From: JBKBUF01 sp046290815 | GTDB lineage: Bacteria; Bacteroidota; Bacteroidia; Cytophagales; Cytophagaceae | Length of the DNA: 64,000 bases | Direction of reading: 5' to 3' | Assembly: GCA_046290815.1 (NCBI GenBank) | Contig: JBKBUF010000005.1 | Span: 120,231 to 184,230 of the forward strand | Shown here: one piece after another, positions 14,974 to 25,119 of the stretch | Layout: every line of letters begins with the position of its first letter | Position numbering within the stretch: position 1 is the stretch's first letter | Translations under genes and position numbers: made by a program | Notes under the pieces: generated by a model | The model's database searches: none | What the model saw: only the letters and a program-made list of their open reading frames with translations | Told to the model about the DNA's origin: nothing

Positions 14974-16032
14974 TTACCTGTGGTAATGCTTTTTTACAAA
15001 AAAATTATCGGTTGTAAGGACAGGGGCATTAATTTCACGCCATTTTAAAAAGCTATCTAATTTTTTCTCGTTCTTTTTCTTCCATTCAAAAAAGTCATCG
15101 CTATCTCCGCCGCTGAAAAGCCAATAGTTATATGCCTCGAGGTGTCCACTATAATAAATGCTTTTATGGTGATCAAACATCACATTGGGATATCTGTGGT
15201 TATAGGCATTTTTAATCCAATGTTCTACAAAGGCAGATCTGATTTTAACGACATCAGCAAGAGTAAGATCACTCCTCAACTGTTTAGGAAGGGACTCATT
15301 TATCACATCTTCAAAATGCTTTTCAAACGATACTTCATCCGGGGAAACATTAGCAAATACTATGTGAACGGTATCCTTTTCAGGATCGATATTTTTCTTA
15401 TAAACATCAAAAAGCATACGACTAATTTCGCCGGCTCTTTCTGACCCAGGTAGTAAATTGATATAAATTTCTCCATACATGATACCCCAAACAACATCAG
15501 AGGTGCTGCAGGAGATTTTTGATGCCCAGTAATAATTTGTTGGATAATCGGGCTCCACTTCAATTCCTTTTTCAAAATATTCAAGGGCTTTGTTAAAATT
15601 CTTCTTATGCATTTCTACAGTTCCCAATTCCATATAAATATCACCGGAATTAGGGTGAAGTTCCAGGCCTTTTTGATAAGCTTCGATTGCCTTTTTATAA
15701 TTACCTATGTTGTCATAACTGTTTCCCAAAAGCTGAAAAACCTTTTCATTTACATCCTTATGTTCCACCAACTTTTCAAGGATGTGAATGGCTTTTTTAT
15801 AATGTCTGGTTAGATAATGTCCATAGGCAGTTTCATAAGGATACATTATATTTTCAGGATCAAGTACTGCTGCCTGCTGAAACATCTCTATTGCCTCCTC
15901 AATTTCCCCTTTATCGAGAAGGGCAATACCTTGCTCCCCAATTTGAAATGCCCGCTCCTGATTGGTCTGCGCAAAAGTATTGGTCACGATTAAAGATAAA
16001 ATAACAACGAATTGAGATAGTAAACTTTTCAT
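14974..16032 (-). CDS. Exported TPR-repeat protein
   Basis: 352 residues. The signal peptide ends at 'TNTFAQ'. From about residue 25 to 180 there are four or five tetratricopeptide repeats ('GEIEEAIEMFQQAAVLDPEN', 'GNYKKAIEAYQKGLELHPNS', 'KNFNKALEYFEKGIEVEPDY'). The C-terminal 170 residues are not a family I recognise; they are rich in aromatic residues and Lys. A scaffold role in the periplasm is likely. It lies 43 bases downstream of murF-alr on the same strand and could be read through from it. Confidence 0.8.
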   Translation of the reverse strand: MKSLLSQFVVILSLIVTNTFAQTNQERAFQIGEQGIALLDKGEIEEAIEMFQQAAVLDPENIMYPYETAYGHYLTRHYKKAIHILEKLVEHKDVNEKVFQLLGNSYDNIGNYKKAIEAYQKGLELHPNSGDIYMELGTVEMHKKNFNKALEYFEKGIEVEPDYPTNYYWASKISCSTSDVVWGIMYGEIYINLLPGSERAGEISRMLFDVYKKNIDPEKDTVHIVFANVSPDEVSFEKHFEDVINESLPKQLRSDLTLADVVKIRSAFVEHWIKNAYNHRYPNVMFDHHKSIYYSGHLEAYNYWLFSGGDSDDFFEWKKKNEKKLDSFLKWREINAPVLTTDNFFVKKHYHR

Positions 16033-16075
16033 ATATATATTTCAGCAAATGGATATACAATTTACAAAAAAAACT

Positions 16076-18532
16076 TCATTCTGTATAGAAAACACGTTTA
16101 ACTCTTTCACCTACTTTAGTTAAAATTTCATAGGGAATGGTGCCACACTCAATGGCAAGGTCAAAAACCGACCTTTGTTTTCCAAATATTATCACTTCAT
16201 CCCCTTCTGCTGCATCCACTCCACTTATGTCTATCATAGTCATATCCATGCATACATTGCCAATAACAGGACATAGTTTTCCTTTAATCAACACAGTTCC
16301 CCTGCCATTGCTAAACCTTCGGTCAAAGCCATCTGCATAACCTATTGCAATAGTAGCAATTTGAATATCTTTATCTGCTACACCCTTCCTAGAATATCCT
16401 ACCGTTTCACCTTTTTTTACATTCTTAATCTGCGAAATGATTGTCTTCAAAGTACCAACTGTCTGCAGTTTGTCCTGGTATAAACCACCAGCCTCCACCC
16501 CATATAACCCAATGCCTAACCTGACCATATCCATTTGCCATTGAGGAAACCTTGTTATTCCTGCTGAATTTAAGACATGTTTAAAAAAGTTGTAGCCGAT
16601 TTTATCTTCCAGATGTTTAGTGATAGTTTTAAAAAGTTTCAATTGTGCAAGTGTAAATTCTTCATGTTCCACACAATCTGCGGCAGCCAAATGAGTAAAT
16701 ACTGAGGCTACAGATATAAGAGGATTATTTTTTAATTGGGAAATAAGCTCATCAACCTCTCTTTCTTCAAACCCTAGCCGGCGCATACCGGTATCTATTT
16801 TAAGATGCACTTTTCCTGCTATGTAATTCTTCTGCAGGTAATCAGAGTATTCATTCAACACCTTGAAGCTATATAGCTCCGGCTCCAGATTATATTGGAA
16901 AAGCTTATCAAAGGTATGAACGGATGGGTTCATTACCATGATAGGAATACTTATGCCGTTCTCTCGCAAAGCCACTCCTTCGTCTGTATATGCAACAGCC
17001 AGGTAATCCACCCTGTGAAACTGCAAAAGATTAGCTACTTCAAAGCTCCCGCTGCCATAAGCAAATGCTTTGACCATAACCATTACTTTTGTACCCGGAT
17101 TTAATTTCGACCTGTAAAAATTAAGGTTTTCCGAAAGTGCATCTAGATTAATTTCCAGAACAGTTCCGTGAACCTTCTGTTGCAATACCGCCACAATTCT
17201 TTCAAACTCAAATATACGGGCTCCTTTTACCAGGATTACTTCGTCTGAATATTCATCCCTGGAAAATCCTTTTAAAAACTCCTCTGTGGACTTATAAAAC
17301 CTTGAATTGCCAGGAAAAAATGAACTGTTGCTGAAAATTTTTTCACCTATACCGGTAACCCTTTCTATGCCTTTGCTCTTAAGCATATCAGCAATTCCAG
17401 CATATAGTTTTCTTTCTTCTACTCCTGTTTCCAAAAGATCGGATAGAATAAGATGTTTTATGCCTTTCTGGTTCTGCTGTTCAAGAAAATTCAAAGCTAT
17501 AGTAAGTCCCGCCAGGTCATTATTGTATGTATCATCTATGATGTAACAACTGTTGATACCTTCTTTAAGCTCCAGCCTCATGCCTACAGGATGAAGGGTG
17601 CTTATCCTTTTTTGTATGTCCCCAGGCTTTACCTTAAGGTGAAGTAAAACAGCGATGCAATGCATTGCATTCTCAATAGAAGCATCATCAATAAACGGTA
17701 AAATAAAATGAAGAGAAAGACCCTGAAAATTTCCCGTGACTTTTGTTCTGGTAATTTCCTTTTTCAGCTCAGAAATTTGAAAATCCGCTTTGTTCTTTTT
17801 ACTCCATGTGAGTGTTTTAAGCCGCGGATAAGTTTGAATCAATTGGTCTGTGATATTTTGATAATCCGAACAATATACAAGTAACTCTGCATCCTTAAAC
17901 AGCTTAAGTTTTTCGGATACTTTTTCCTCCCTGGAATTAAAATTCTCATCATGAGCGGTAAGAATATTGGTAAAAACCCCAATCGTTGGTCTGATAATTT
18001 CCTGCAATTTTCCCATTTCATCAGGTTGAGAAATACCAGCCTCGAATATACCAAGAGTGTGCTGCGAATTAATCTGCCATACTGACAAAGGAACACCAAT
18101 CTGTGAATTAAAACTTCTCGGACTTCTTACTATATTATTTCCTATTGACAAAAGCTGAGACAGCCATTCTTTTACTATGGTCTTACCATTACTACCTGTA
18201 ATAGCAATTACAGGTATAGAAAATTTATTTCTATGAGCTTTCGCTATCTGGTGCAAGGCACCAATGCTTGAAGAAACCTTTAATATATTGCTGTCAGGAA
18301 AATTTTCCGAACGAATATCTGATTCAACTATAAATTGCCTGACACCTCTTTGATACAACTCTTCTATAAACCTATGGCCATCATGTCTGGCACCTTTTAT
18401 GGCAAAAAATAATGAGTTTTGAGGATTGATGACTTTACGGCTATCTGTTAGCAGGTATTCGACAGGAAGATTTCGGGAGAATTGTAGTGTTGTACCTTTT
18501 ACTACCTCTTTAACTTTTTCAAAATCCAACAT
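16076..18532 (-). CDS. murF-alr: Bifunctional UDP-MurNAc-tripeptide:D-Ala-D-Ala ligase / alanine racemase
   Basis: 818 residues, a fusion characteristic of Bacteroidota. Residues 1 to about 450 are MurF, which adds D-Ala-D-Ala to the peptidoglycan precursor. The ATP loop is 'ITGSNGKTIVKEW' (about residue 112). Residues about 460-818 are a type III PLP racemase that makes the D-alanine. The PLP lysine is in 'MVKAFAYGSG' (about 487), the catalytic Tyr is in 'VGYSRKG' (about 710), and 'AIGYADGFDRRFSNG' is conserved. It begins 7 bases after the MFS gene stop, so the two probably share a transcript. Confidence 0.95.
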   Translation of the reverse strand: MLDFEKVKEVVKGTTLQFSRNLPVEYLLTDSRKVINPQNSLFFAIKGARHDGHRFIEELYQRGVRQFIVESDIRSENFPDSNILKVSSSIGALHQIAKAHRNKFSIPVIAITGSNGKTIVKEWLSQLLSIGNNIVRSPRSFNSQIGVPLSVWQINSQHTLGIFEAGISQPDEMGKLQEIIRPTIGVFTNILTAHDENFNSREEKVSEKLKLFKDAELLVYCSDYQNITDQLIQTYPRLKTLTWSKKNKADFQISELKKEITRTKVTGNFQGLSLHFILPFIDDASIENAMHCIAVLLHLKVKPGDIQKRISTLHPVGMRLELKEGINSCYIIDDTYNNDLAGLTIALNFLEQQNQKGIKHLILSDLLETGVEERKLYAGIADMLKSKGIERVTGIGEKIFSNSSFFPGNSRFYKSTEEFLKGFSRDEYSDEVILVKGARIFEFERIVAVLQQKVHGTVLEINLDALSENLNFYRSKLNPGTKVMVMVKAFAYGSGSFEVANLLQFHRVDYLAVAYTDEGVALRENGISIPIMVMNPSVHTFDKLFQYNLEPELYSFKVLNEYSDYLQKNYIAGKVHLKIDTGMRRLGFEEREVDELISQLKNNPLISVASVFTHLAAADCVEHEEFTLAQLKLFKTITKHLEDKIGYNFFKHVLNSAGITRFPQWQMDMVRLGIGLYGVEAGGLYQDKLQTVGTLKTIISQIKNVKKGETVGYSRKGVADKDIQIATIAIGYADGFDRRFSNGRGTVLIKGKLCPVIGNVCMDMTMIDISGVDAAEGDEVIIFGKQRSVFDLAIECGTIPYEILTKVGERVKRVFYTE

Positions 18533-18539
18533 AAGTCAC

Positions 18540-19841
18540 TTAGTGAGTCACTGCTTCCGGCTCAGCAACGGGCTCTGTTAATTTAAGGATCTTTGGGTAT
18601 AAAATCATTAATATAACTCCGGCAACAAACGTGAATGAACCTAAAATTACATAGGCATAAACGATATTTGAGCCTTGTGAAAAGAAAGGAAAACAAAATA
18701 TAGAAATAAAGAATATTCTGAACATTGTGGCAGCCACATTGAAAATACTGTTTACTCTTCCAGCAAGTTCATTAGGTATCAGATTAAACAGATAACTTAC
18801 CCTGAATATTCTGGACCCTGCATTAGTAAAACCAATAAGTAAACATATAGGATAGAACATAAATGCGCTATTGGTAAAGGCGCACATTATGAATGCAAAT
18901 GCTGTAAGGAATGTGAGTATAATTATGGATCTGGGTATAGGCATTCTGCTCAAAATTCTGCTGATAATAAACCCTGAAATAAGAGAACCGGTTGCATAAA
19001 TAAGTTCTGATACACCCAGGACATCGGCATCTGCCTGCAAATGCATTTTTACATAAATAGGTCTTAAACTGAACATCTCTACCAGCACAATGATAAAAAT
19101 TGAGTAGGCACAAATACCGAAAACACTTACCAGGCGGTGGTTCTTAAGATATAAATATCCTGATCTTAATCTTTCTTTAAGATCACCTTCATCATCTGCA
19201 TGGTGGGTAACATCTCTCACCGGTTTGTGAGTAATAAAAAGAATCATGACAAATGAAATGATATAGGAAATTCCATCCATGAGAAAGATTTCATGCAGGC
19301 TCCATTTATTTATGACTATGGGTATGTCTCCTATAAAAGGCAAGCTTACAGAAGTATCAATACCTGCAAGCAGGATTGCTCCGAGAGCGGCAGAGCCAAT
19401 AGATGTTGACTGGCCTACAACCTCAATATTACTTGTAACCTTAGTATAATCCTTAGGATCGGTAATCTCCTGAGCAAAGGCATAAAGGTTAGGGTAGTGT
19501 ATATGATATCCGAAAAATGTAATTGTAAATACGAGTATTATCAATCCGGTCGGCAGGATTCCCTCCTTGAATCCTAATGACGATACTGATAATATAATAA
19601 GACCTTCAATGAAGTTGGTTCCGAGGAATACATCCTTCCTGTTAAAACCGTCAACAAGTGCTCCTGCATAAAGACCCCAGAACAGAGAGCCTAAGGTAAT
19701 TGCACCGAAGCATGCTATAAATAAAGAAGGCTGATTGGTTTGAGTAAAGTACCACGGAATAGAAAGCATGGTGATACCTTGTGCAAAACCGGACACTCCG
19801 TTTGCAACAAATAAAATGGTCAGTGGCTTACTATTTCTCAA
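18540..19841 (-). CDS. MFS transporter
   Basis: 433 residues with about 12 hydrophobic segments and the MFS loop between helices 2 and 3 ('GLYAGALVDGFNRKDV', Asp-Gly-x-x-Arg-Lys). The layout resembles the MFS_3/DHA3 group (macrolide or enterobactin exporter-like). Substrate is unknown. It is an inner-membrane protein immediately upstream of murF-alr (7 bases), with 35 bases between its start and the divergent recX gene, so both promoters must overlap in that gap or within the genes. Coupling to cell-wall synthesis is only an inference from position. Confidence 0.85.
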   Translation of the reverse strand: MRNSKPLTILFVANGVSGFAQGITMLSIPWYFTQTNQPSLFIACFGAITLGSLFWGLYAGALVDGFNRKDVFLGTNFIEGLIILSVSSLGFKEGILPTGLIILVFTITFFGYHIHYPNLYAFAQEITDPKDYTKVTSNIEVVGQSTSIGSAALGAILLAGIDTSVSLPFIGDIPIVINKWSLHEIFLMDGISYIISFVMILFITHKPVRDVTHHADDEGDLKERLRSGYLYLKNHRLVSVFGICAYSIFIIVLVEMFSLRPIYVKMHLQADADVLGVSELIYATGSLISGFIISRILSRMPIPRSIIILTFLTAFAFIMCAFTNSAFMFYPICLLIGFTNAGSRIFRVSYLFNLIPNELAGRVNSIFNVAATMFRIFFISIFCFPFFSQGSNIVYAYVILGSFTFVAGVILMILYPKILKLTEPVAEPEAVTH

Positions 19842-19876
19842 TAAATTGGTAACTTAATTTCCAAAATTAACAAAAA

Positions 19877-20365
19877 ATGCCATATACAAATAAACGAAAA
19901 GCTTTATCTGAAAAGCAGGCATTTGAAAAGATTCAATCGTATTGCGCCTATCAAGAAAGATCCAAAAAAGACGTCTTGGAAAAGTTATACGAGTTTGGCT
20001 TAACTAAAGATGTGACAGAAGCCATAATTAATAAGCTTATTTCTGAAAATTTTTTGAATGAAAGCAGGTTCGGGCAAAGCTTTGCCAGGGGAAAATTCAG
20101 GATGAAAAAGTGGGGCAAGAACAAAATAGTACAAGAATTAATGAGAAAAGGACTATCGGAGAAAGAAATTAGCAATAGTTTGAAAGAAATTGATGAGGAG
20201 TCGTATCTCCATTCACTTGAATCTCTGTTGACTAAGAAGAATGAATTGCTGAAGGATGAAGATAAATATAAAAAAATTCAGAAACTGGCCGCCTTTGCCA
20301 TCAGGAAAGGTTATGAACAGGAACTTGTTTGGGAAAAAATAAAGGAATTATTTGCGGAATATTAA
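19877..20365 (+). CDS. recX: Regulatory protein RecX
   Basis: 162 residues, the usual size for the modulator of RecA filament growth. The three-helix repeats are visible: 'YCAYQERSKKDVLEKLYEFG' (residues about 22-41), then 'LISENFLNESRFGQSFARGK', then 'WGKNKIVQELMRKGLSEKEI'. No recA lies in the window. It is divergent from the MFS gene. Confidence 0.88.
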   Translation: MPYTNKRKALSEKQAFEKIQSYCAYQERSKKDVLEKLYEFGLTKDVTEAIINKLISENFLNESRFGQSFARGKFRMKKWGKNKIVQELMRKGLSEKEISNSLKEIDEESYLHSLESLLTKKNELLKDEDKYKKIQKLAAFAIRKGYEQELVWEKIKELFAEY

Positions 20366-20379
20366 TCCCATTTTTGATC

Positions 20380-21210
20380 GTGACAGTTAGAAGACATACA
20401 ATTACCAGAGTTCTGTTCCCTCATTTTTTTTGCTTCATATTAACTTTTATTCAATTATCCCTGTGTTTTGGTCAAATAACTGAACCAAGTTCACGATTGA
20501 TTTTAACCATTGAAGGGATTCAGTTAAATAATTCTTTACAAAAGATTGGACAAACTCAGGGGTTCTTTTCCTACCATACATCCTGGGGGGCAACTGTTCA
20601 ATATCTATATAGCAGACCATCCGGATTCGGAATAAGAACTTCATTGGCCTACACTTCTGTCAGTGCAAATACCCGTGCAAACAGTTTACGCCTGGCGAAA
20701 CAGTATCAGTTGAATGATAATTATTATGAAAACTACGGGAAAAACGAAGTGCTTGGTTTTGTACATACCATTGAATTTAATGCCGGGATCAACTATACTT
20801 TTTTTATAATGAAATTTTTACGGTTGGATGCAATTGTAATGCCGGGAATCAGAAGATCTTCTTTTGATGATCTGTATGTTTTTTCAGCTGCAGTTACTAC
20901 TTCAAGACAACCTGTAGTGCTTGAGAGTGTGGAAAGAGATATTACTTATAAAAATAAGGTTATCTATAAACCATTCTTCAATGCCGGATTTACTTTGGCT
21001 ATGAATAAATCATGGAGGATAAATCCTTTTGCCTATATATGCTATTCATTTATCCCTGCATATGATGTACGTTTTAATGTAAAAGACCAGCACTACACAA
21101 CTACAGACAAGAAAAAAACAATTGATCACAGAGAGCAAAATGTCAAATTAAACTTCTCAGGCCTGAAGGCAGGAGCAGGGGTTATGATAAGATTAGGTAA
21201 ATCGGGCTGA
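20380..21210 (+). CDS. Hypothetical outer-membrane beta-barrel-type protein
   Basis: About 276 residues. The open frame begins inside recX at 20329, but the likely start is a non-ATG codon: GTG at 20380 or TTG at 20374. From there the product starts Thr-Val-Arg-Arg-His and runs into a hydrophobic signal ending 'LSLCFGQ'. No in-frame ATG precedes the signal. The mature part alternates hydrophobic and polar residues ('YLYSRPSGFGIRTSLAYTSV') and ends 'GAGVMIRLGKSG', as in small Bacteroidota outer-membrane barrels. Function is unknown. It follows recX by 14 bases and may be translated from the same message. Confidence 0.65.
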   Translation: MTVRRHTITRVLFPHFFCFILTFIQLSLCFGQITEPSSRLILTIEGIQLNNSLQKIGQTQGFFSYHTSWGATVQYLYSRPSGFGIRTSLAYTSVSANTRANSLRLAKQYQLNDNYYENYGKNEVLGFVHTIEFNAGINYTFFIMKFLRLDAIVMPGIRRSSFDDLYVFSAAVTTSRQPVVLESVERDITYKNKVIYKPFFNAGFTLAMNKSWRINPFAYICYSFIPAYDVRFNVKDQHYTTTDKKKTIDHREQNVKLNFSGLKAGAGVMIRLGKSG

Positions 21211-21324
21211 AATTCCCTATTTATCAACAGTCAGAATGCTTTTTTTGATTATGGTAAATTTATTAATAAATTTATCCTTCACGGGCTGATTAATAAGGCT
21301 TTTAATCACTGGACAATATTGCTC

Positions 21325-24300
21325 ATGCATTATTCAATTTCCTTTATACTGATTTTTTTATGTAGTGTCTTTTCATTCGGACAATCTGTTTCACGAACCG
21401 AAAGCGGATTCCCGGAAGTTTTTATTTCCAACCAGGGACAGATTTCCGATCAGAGGAAAGAACCAGGAAATGAAATATTATTCTATACACAAATACAGCA
21501 TACAAGCTATTATTTCTGCAATGACAGGATTATAGTACAGCATTTTAAAAACTCAAAACCAATAAGTGAATCAGGAAATAAGGAGGGAGAACAACCTGTT
21601 GAAATTTCCAAAATGGAATTGGTCTTTGAAGGTACAAGTGAAACTAAAATAGTAAGGCCCGGGAGTACTAATGTATATAAAGAGAATTTTTATCTGGATC
21701 ATGGAGTTTTTACCGGGGTCAGCAGCTTTGATGACTTTTTCATAAACGATATATATCCATTAATTGATTTTCACTTTTACTTTGAAAATGGAAAGGTTAA
21801 ATACGACATTCTGATTCATCCGGGTGGAGATATATCAAAAGTTAAATTTAATTGCAGGGATAATCAAGGAGAAAAGGCTAACGGTTCGGTTATTGAATTT
21901 TACAACTCACATGGAAGCCTGCAGCATAATATTCCGTACTCGTATATGGAAAAATCTAAAAAACCTGTGCCCGTATCCTTTACTGACACAGGATCAGGGT
22001 ACGGGTTTAAGTGTAGTACAAATACGAATGAAACGATAGTAATAGACCCTTTGCTTGACTGGGTGACGAATTATTCTGGTACAATGGGTAGTTCCCCCTT
22101 TAACAATAACTCTTGTAGTTTCCTGGATACAGATATTGACAACAATGGCAATACCATTTCTGTCGGAAATTCTACCTTTTCTGACAGAATGGTAACCTCC
22201 GGGTCTTTTCAAACCACCTATGCTGGTAATGGTGATGGAGTGATAGTGAAGTTTAATTCTGCAGGACAGAGGATATATGGTACTTATGTCGGAGGAAATC
22301 AGGGAGATGGACTTTTTTCAATTATTACCATTGAAAATGATATTTACGTAGGGGGCTATAGCTTTGGCGGAAATCACTTAATCAAAGGAAATATTCATCA
22401 ACAAATATCTTTTTTTCCTAAACCAGGAGAACCATCTACCAACCAGAACAGAGATGGATTATTAATGAAATTCAGAGAAAACGGAACTTTGGTCTGGGGA
22501 ACTTTTTATGGGTCCAAATGGGCATGGGAAACAATTACTGACATTACTCATGATGGTACTGGTAATATTTATGTAACAGGAGAGGAGGGTGGATTACTTA
22601 CTGGCTCCCCTCCACCTCAAGGGGATACAATTGCCACTTCAGGAACTTTCATTCATAATAAACCCGGGGATACTGATGCATTTATAGTAAAATTTGATAC
22701 TTCAGGTACAAGAATTTGGGGTACCTTTTTTGGAACTGATGTTTATGAAAAATTAAATGGGATTACATATGGAAACAATGCTATTTATGTTGTTGGTGAA
22801 GCATATAAAGCTGAAGGTCTAGTAACTGAAGGAACACATATGACTAGTATTCAGAGAGGAGCTATATTTCAAATAGAAGGAGAGGCTATACTAGCTAAAA
22901 TTTCAAATGAAGGACAACTAATCTGGGGCACTTTATATGGTGGAAAAGAAATTGAAAGAGGTTATGGAGTAGGAGTGGATAATGACGGAAATATCATTAT
23001 TGGTGGAATGACTTATAGCGATAACCTTGAGACGACAGCTGATGGCTATCAAAAAACTCCGGGAAATTATCATGATGCCTTCATTGCAAAGTTTAATGAT
23101 TGCGGGCAGTTATTAATAGGCTCATATTATGGAGGAGAATCCTCAGATGATATACATGATTTAGTAACAGACAGCAAAGGCTATTTTTATGTTACCGGAA
23201 GAAGTTACAGCACCAATAGCTTTGCTAGTTCAGATGCTGCGGTCCCAGAAAACAATGGTGGTTCAGATGCCTTTGTATCTGTGTTTGATAAGAACTTCAA
23301 TCGACATTATAGTACTTATATCGGCGGAACAAATATTGAAGAAGGACATAGCATCTCTTTTAAAAACGGTGTGGTAGCCATTGCAGGAATAACTCGAAGT
23401 CCTGAGGGAATTGGCAGCTCCTCTGGACATCAGCAAAACTATTCCGGACAACTGGAAGATGGATTTACCGCAAGACTATCCGATGTTGTTTATCCTGAAA
23501 TTCCTCCTGTAGTTGACCCTTCAGATATTAATATTATTGAGGTAAAACCAGGCAACACCATATGTAAAGGGACAAAGGTAAGTTTAACCTCTGACATAAC
23601 AGGGAACTGGTATATAAATAACACAAATCAAAATATAAGCTCAACAGTTTTTAATACAGAATCACTTAACAATGGAGATAAAGTAAGAGTACATATTTTT
23701 TCAGGTTGCACAATTAAATCAGACGAGATACAATTCACTGTACTTAACCCTGACCTTTCTACAGGACTGCAGGATACTGTAATCGTTTGCGATCTGACAA
23801 GCCATGTACTTTCCATTTCTAACCCCGCAATAACAAGTTTTGCATGGAGCACAGAGAGTAATACCAGTTCTACAACCGTCCACTCTACTGATACCTATAA
23901 GGTAACTGTGTCAAATGGTACCTGCAGCGCCATTGATAGTAGCTATGTAAGATTCAGCACATCTCCTTCTTTGGAATTAGGAGAAGACAAAGTAATTTGT
24001 GGTATAAGATATGTAGATATTGAATCCAACATTGAAGCAGATAAATATTTATGGAGCACAGGAAACATAGGCCCTTCCATTCGGGTGTTGCTTGGGGGTA
24101 ATTATGTTCTTACAGTAACCAAAGATGGTTGTTCAAGCACAGATGATATCAACATTAAATATGTACAAATTTACGAAAATCTTGAAGACACGCTTATACG
24201 ATGCAGAACTACGGAATCAGTAACTTTAAACGCGGGAAATGCAGGAGCAGAATTTTTATGGAATACAGGAGCCAATACACAATCAATCAATGCAACCACG

Positions 24301-25101
24301 ACCGGACTTTTTAAAGTTCAGGTTTCCAAGGATGGGTGTACACTGCATGATTCCACTTTTGTATGGTTTGTCTCTCCACCGGATATAAAATTATCGGATA
24401 CGATTATTTGCAAGCACAGTTCTTTAAATGTGAACATAGGAACACATCCGGGATATACCATTAAATGGTTTAAAGACCCGGACCCCAGGCATTTTAATAC
24501 CTCTAATCAGATTGTCTTAACAGACCATGGAAAGTATCGACTCGAAATGGAAGGTGAGCATTGCAATACTTCTCAGGAATTTATGCTTCAGGTCAGGGAA
24601 TTGCCCCTTATTGCTTTGCCGGAAAAAACCTATTTTTGTGACGAAACTGAAGGCTCCGTCAATCTTGACGCAGGAAATTCAGGAGTAAAGTATACCTGGT
24701 CAAACGGCAACACTTCAGCTCTGATAAATGTAAATACTGCCGGCATTTATACTGTCACGGTGGAAGATGAAGCCGGATGTACCTCGGATGCTTTAACAGA
24801 GGTTATTAATCAATGCAGGCCGCTATTATTTATTCCTAAAGCCTTCACTCCAAATAATGACGGGCTGAATGAGGAATTCAAAATTATAGCAAGATTTATT
24901 GATTCATTTGAAATGACTATTTTAAATAAATGGGGAGAAGTAATATTTCATACTACAGATACCAATACCTTCTGGGATGGTAATTACATGGGGCAGCCGG
25001 TTCCCTCCGGAGCTTATGCATTTGTTTTGAACTTCACAGGTACTTATCAGGGAAATGAAGTAGAACAAAAGATAGCTGGAGACATAACTTTAATCAGATA
25101 G
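21325..25101 (+). CDS. Giant SBBP beta-propeller protein with T9SS type B (gliding-associated) C-terminus
   Basis: About 1258 residues. A TTG six bases earlier also opens the frame, but ATG 21325 directly precedes the signal 'FILIFLCSVFSFGQ'. Residues about 25-250 resemble the N-terminal domain common to SBBP proteins ('NQGQISD', 'VKFNCRD'). About 250-720 are repeated SBBP blades ('GDGVIVKFNSAGQRIYGTYV', 'DAFIVKFDTSGTRIWGTFFG'). About 740-1160 are four or five Cys-containing Ig/PKD-like modules ('SVNLDAGNSGVKYTWSNG'). The last ~90 residues ('IPKAFTPNNDGLNEEFKI') are the type B CTD of gliding-motility proteins. It is likely a surface adhesin. A PorP/SprF gene follows 18 bases later, the usual partner arrangement for type B cargo. 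Confidence 0.88.
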   Translation: MHYSISFILIFLCSVFSFGQSVSRTESGFPEVFISNQGQISDQRKEPGNEILFYTQIQHTSYYFCNDRIIVQHFKNSKPISESGNKEGEQPVEISKMELVFEGTSETKIVRPGSTNVYKENFYLDHGVFTGVSSFDDFFINDIYPLIDFHFYFENGKVKYDILIHPGGDISKVKFNCRDNQGEKANGSVIEFYNSHGSLQHNIPYSYMEKSKKPVPVSFTDTGSGYGFKCSTNTNETIVIDPLLDWVTNYSGTMGSSPFNNNSCSFLDTDIDNNGNTISVGNSTFSDRMVTSGSFQTTYAGNGDGVIVKFNSAGQRIYGTYVGGNQGDGLFSIITIENDIYVGGYSFGGNHLIKGNIHQQISFFPKPGEPSTNQNRDGLLMKFRENGTLVWGTFYGSKWAWETITDITHDGTGNIYVTGEEGGLLTGSPPPQGDTIATSGTFIHNKPGDTDAFIVKFDTSGTRIWGTFFGTDVYEKLNGITYGNNAIYVVGEAYKAEGLVTEGTHMTSIQRGAIFQIEGEAILAKISNEGQLIWGTLYGGKEIERGYGVGVDNDGNIIIGGMTYSDNLETTADGYQKTPGNYHDAFIAKFNDCGQLLIGSYYGGESSDDIHDLVTDSKGYFYVTGRSYSTNSFASSDAAVPENNGGSDAFVSVFDKNFNRHYSTYIGGTNIEEGHSISFKNGVVAIAGITRSPEGIGSSSGHQQNYSGQLEDGFTARLSDVVYPEIPPVVDPSDINIIEVKPGNTICKGTKVSLTSDITGNWYINNTNQNISSTVFNTESLNNGDKVRVHIFSGCTIKSDEIQFTVLNPDLSTGLQDTVIVCDLTSHVLSISNPAITSFAWSTESNTSSTTVHSTDTYKVTVSNGTCSAIDSSYVRFSTSPSLELGEDKVICGIRYVDIESNIEADKYLWSTGNIGPSIRVLLGGNYVLTVTKDGCSSTDDINIKYVQIYENLEDTLIRCRTTESVTLNAGNAGAEFLWNTGANTQSINATTTGLFKVQVSKDGCTLHDSTFVWFVSPPDIKLSDTIICKHSSLNVNIGTHPGYTIKWFKDPDPRHFNTSNQIVLTDHGKYRLEMEGEHCNTSQEFMLQVRELPLIALPEKTYFCDETEGSVNLDAGNSGVKYTWSNGNTSALINVNTAGIYTVTVEDEAGCTSDALTEVINQCRPLLFIPKAFTPNNDGLNEEFKIIARFIDSFEMTILNKWGEVIFHTTDTNTFWDGNYMGQPVPSGAYAFVLNFTGTYQGNEVEQKIAGDITLIR

Positions 25102-25119
25102 AATTTATCAAAAATAAGA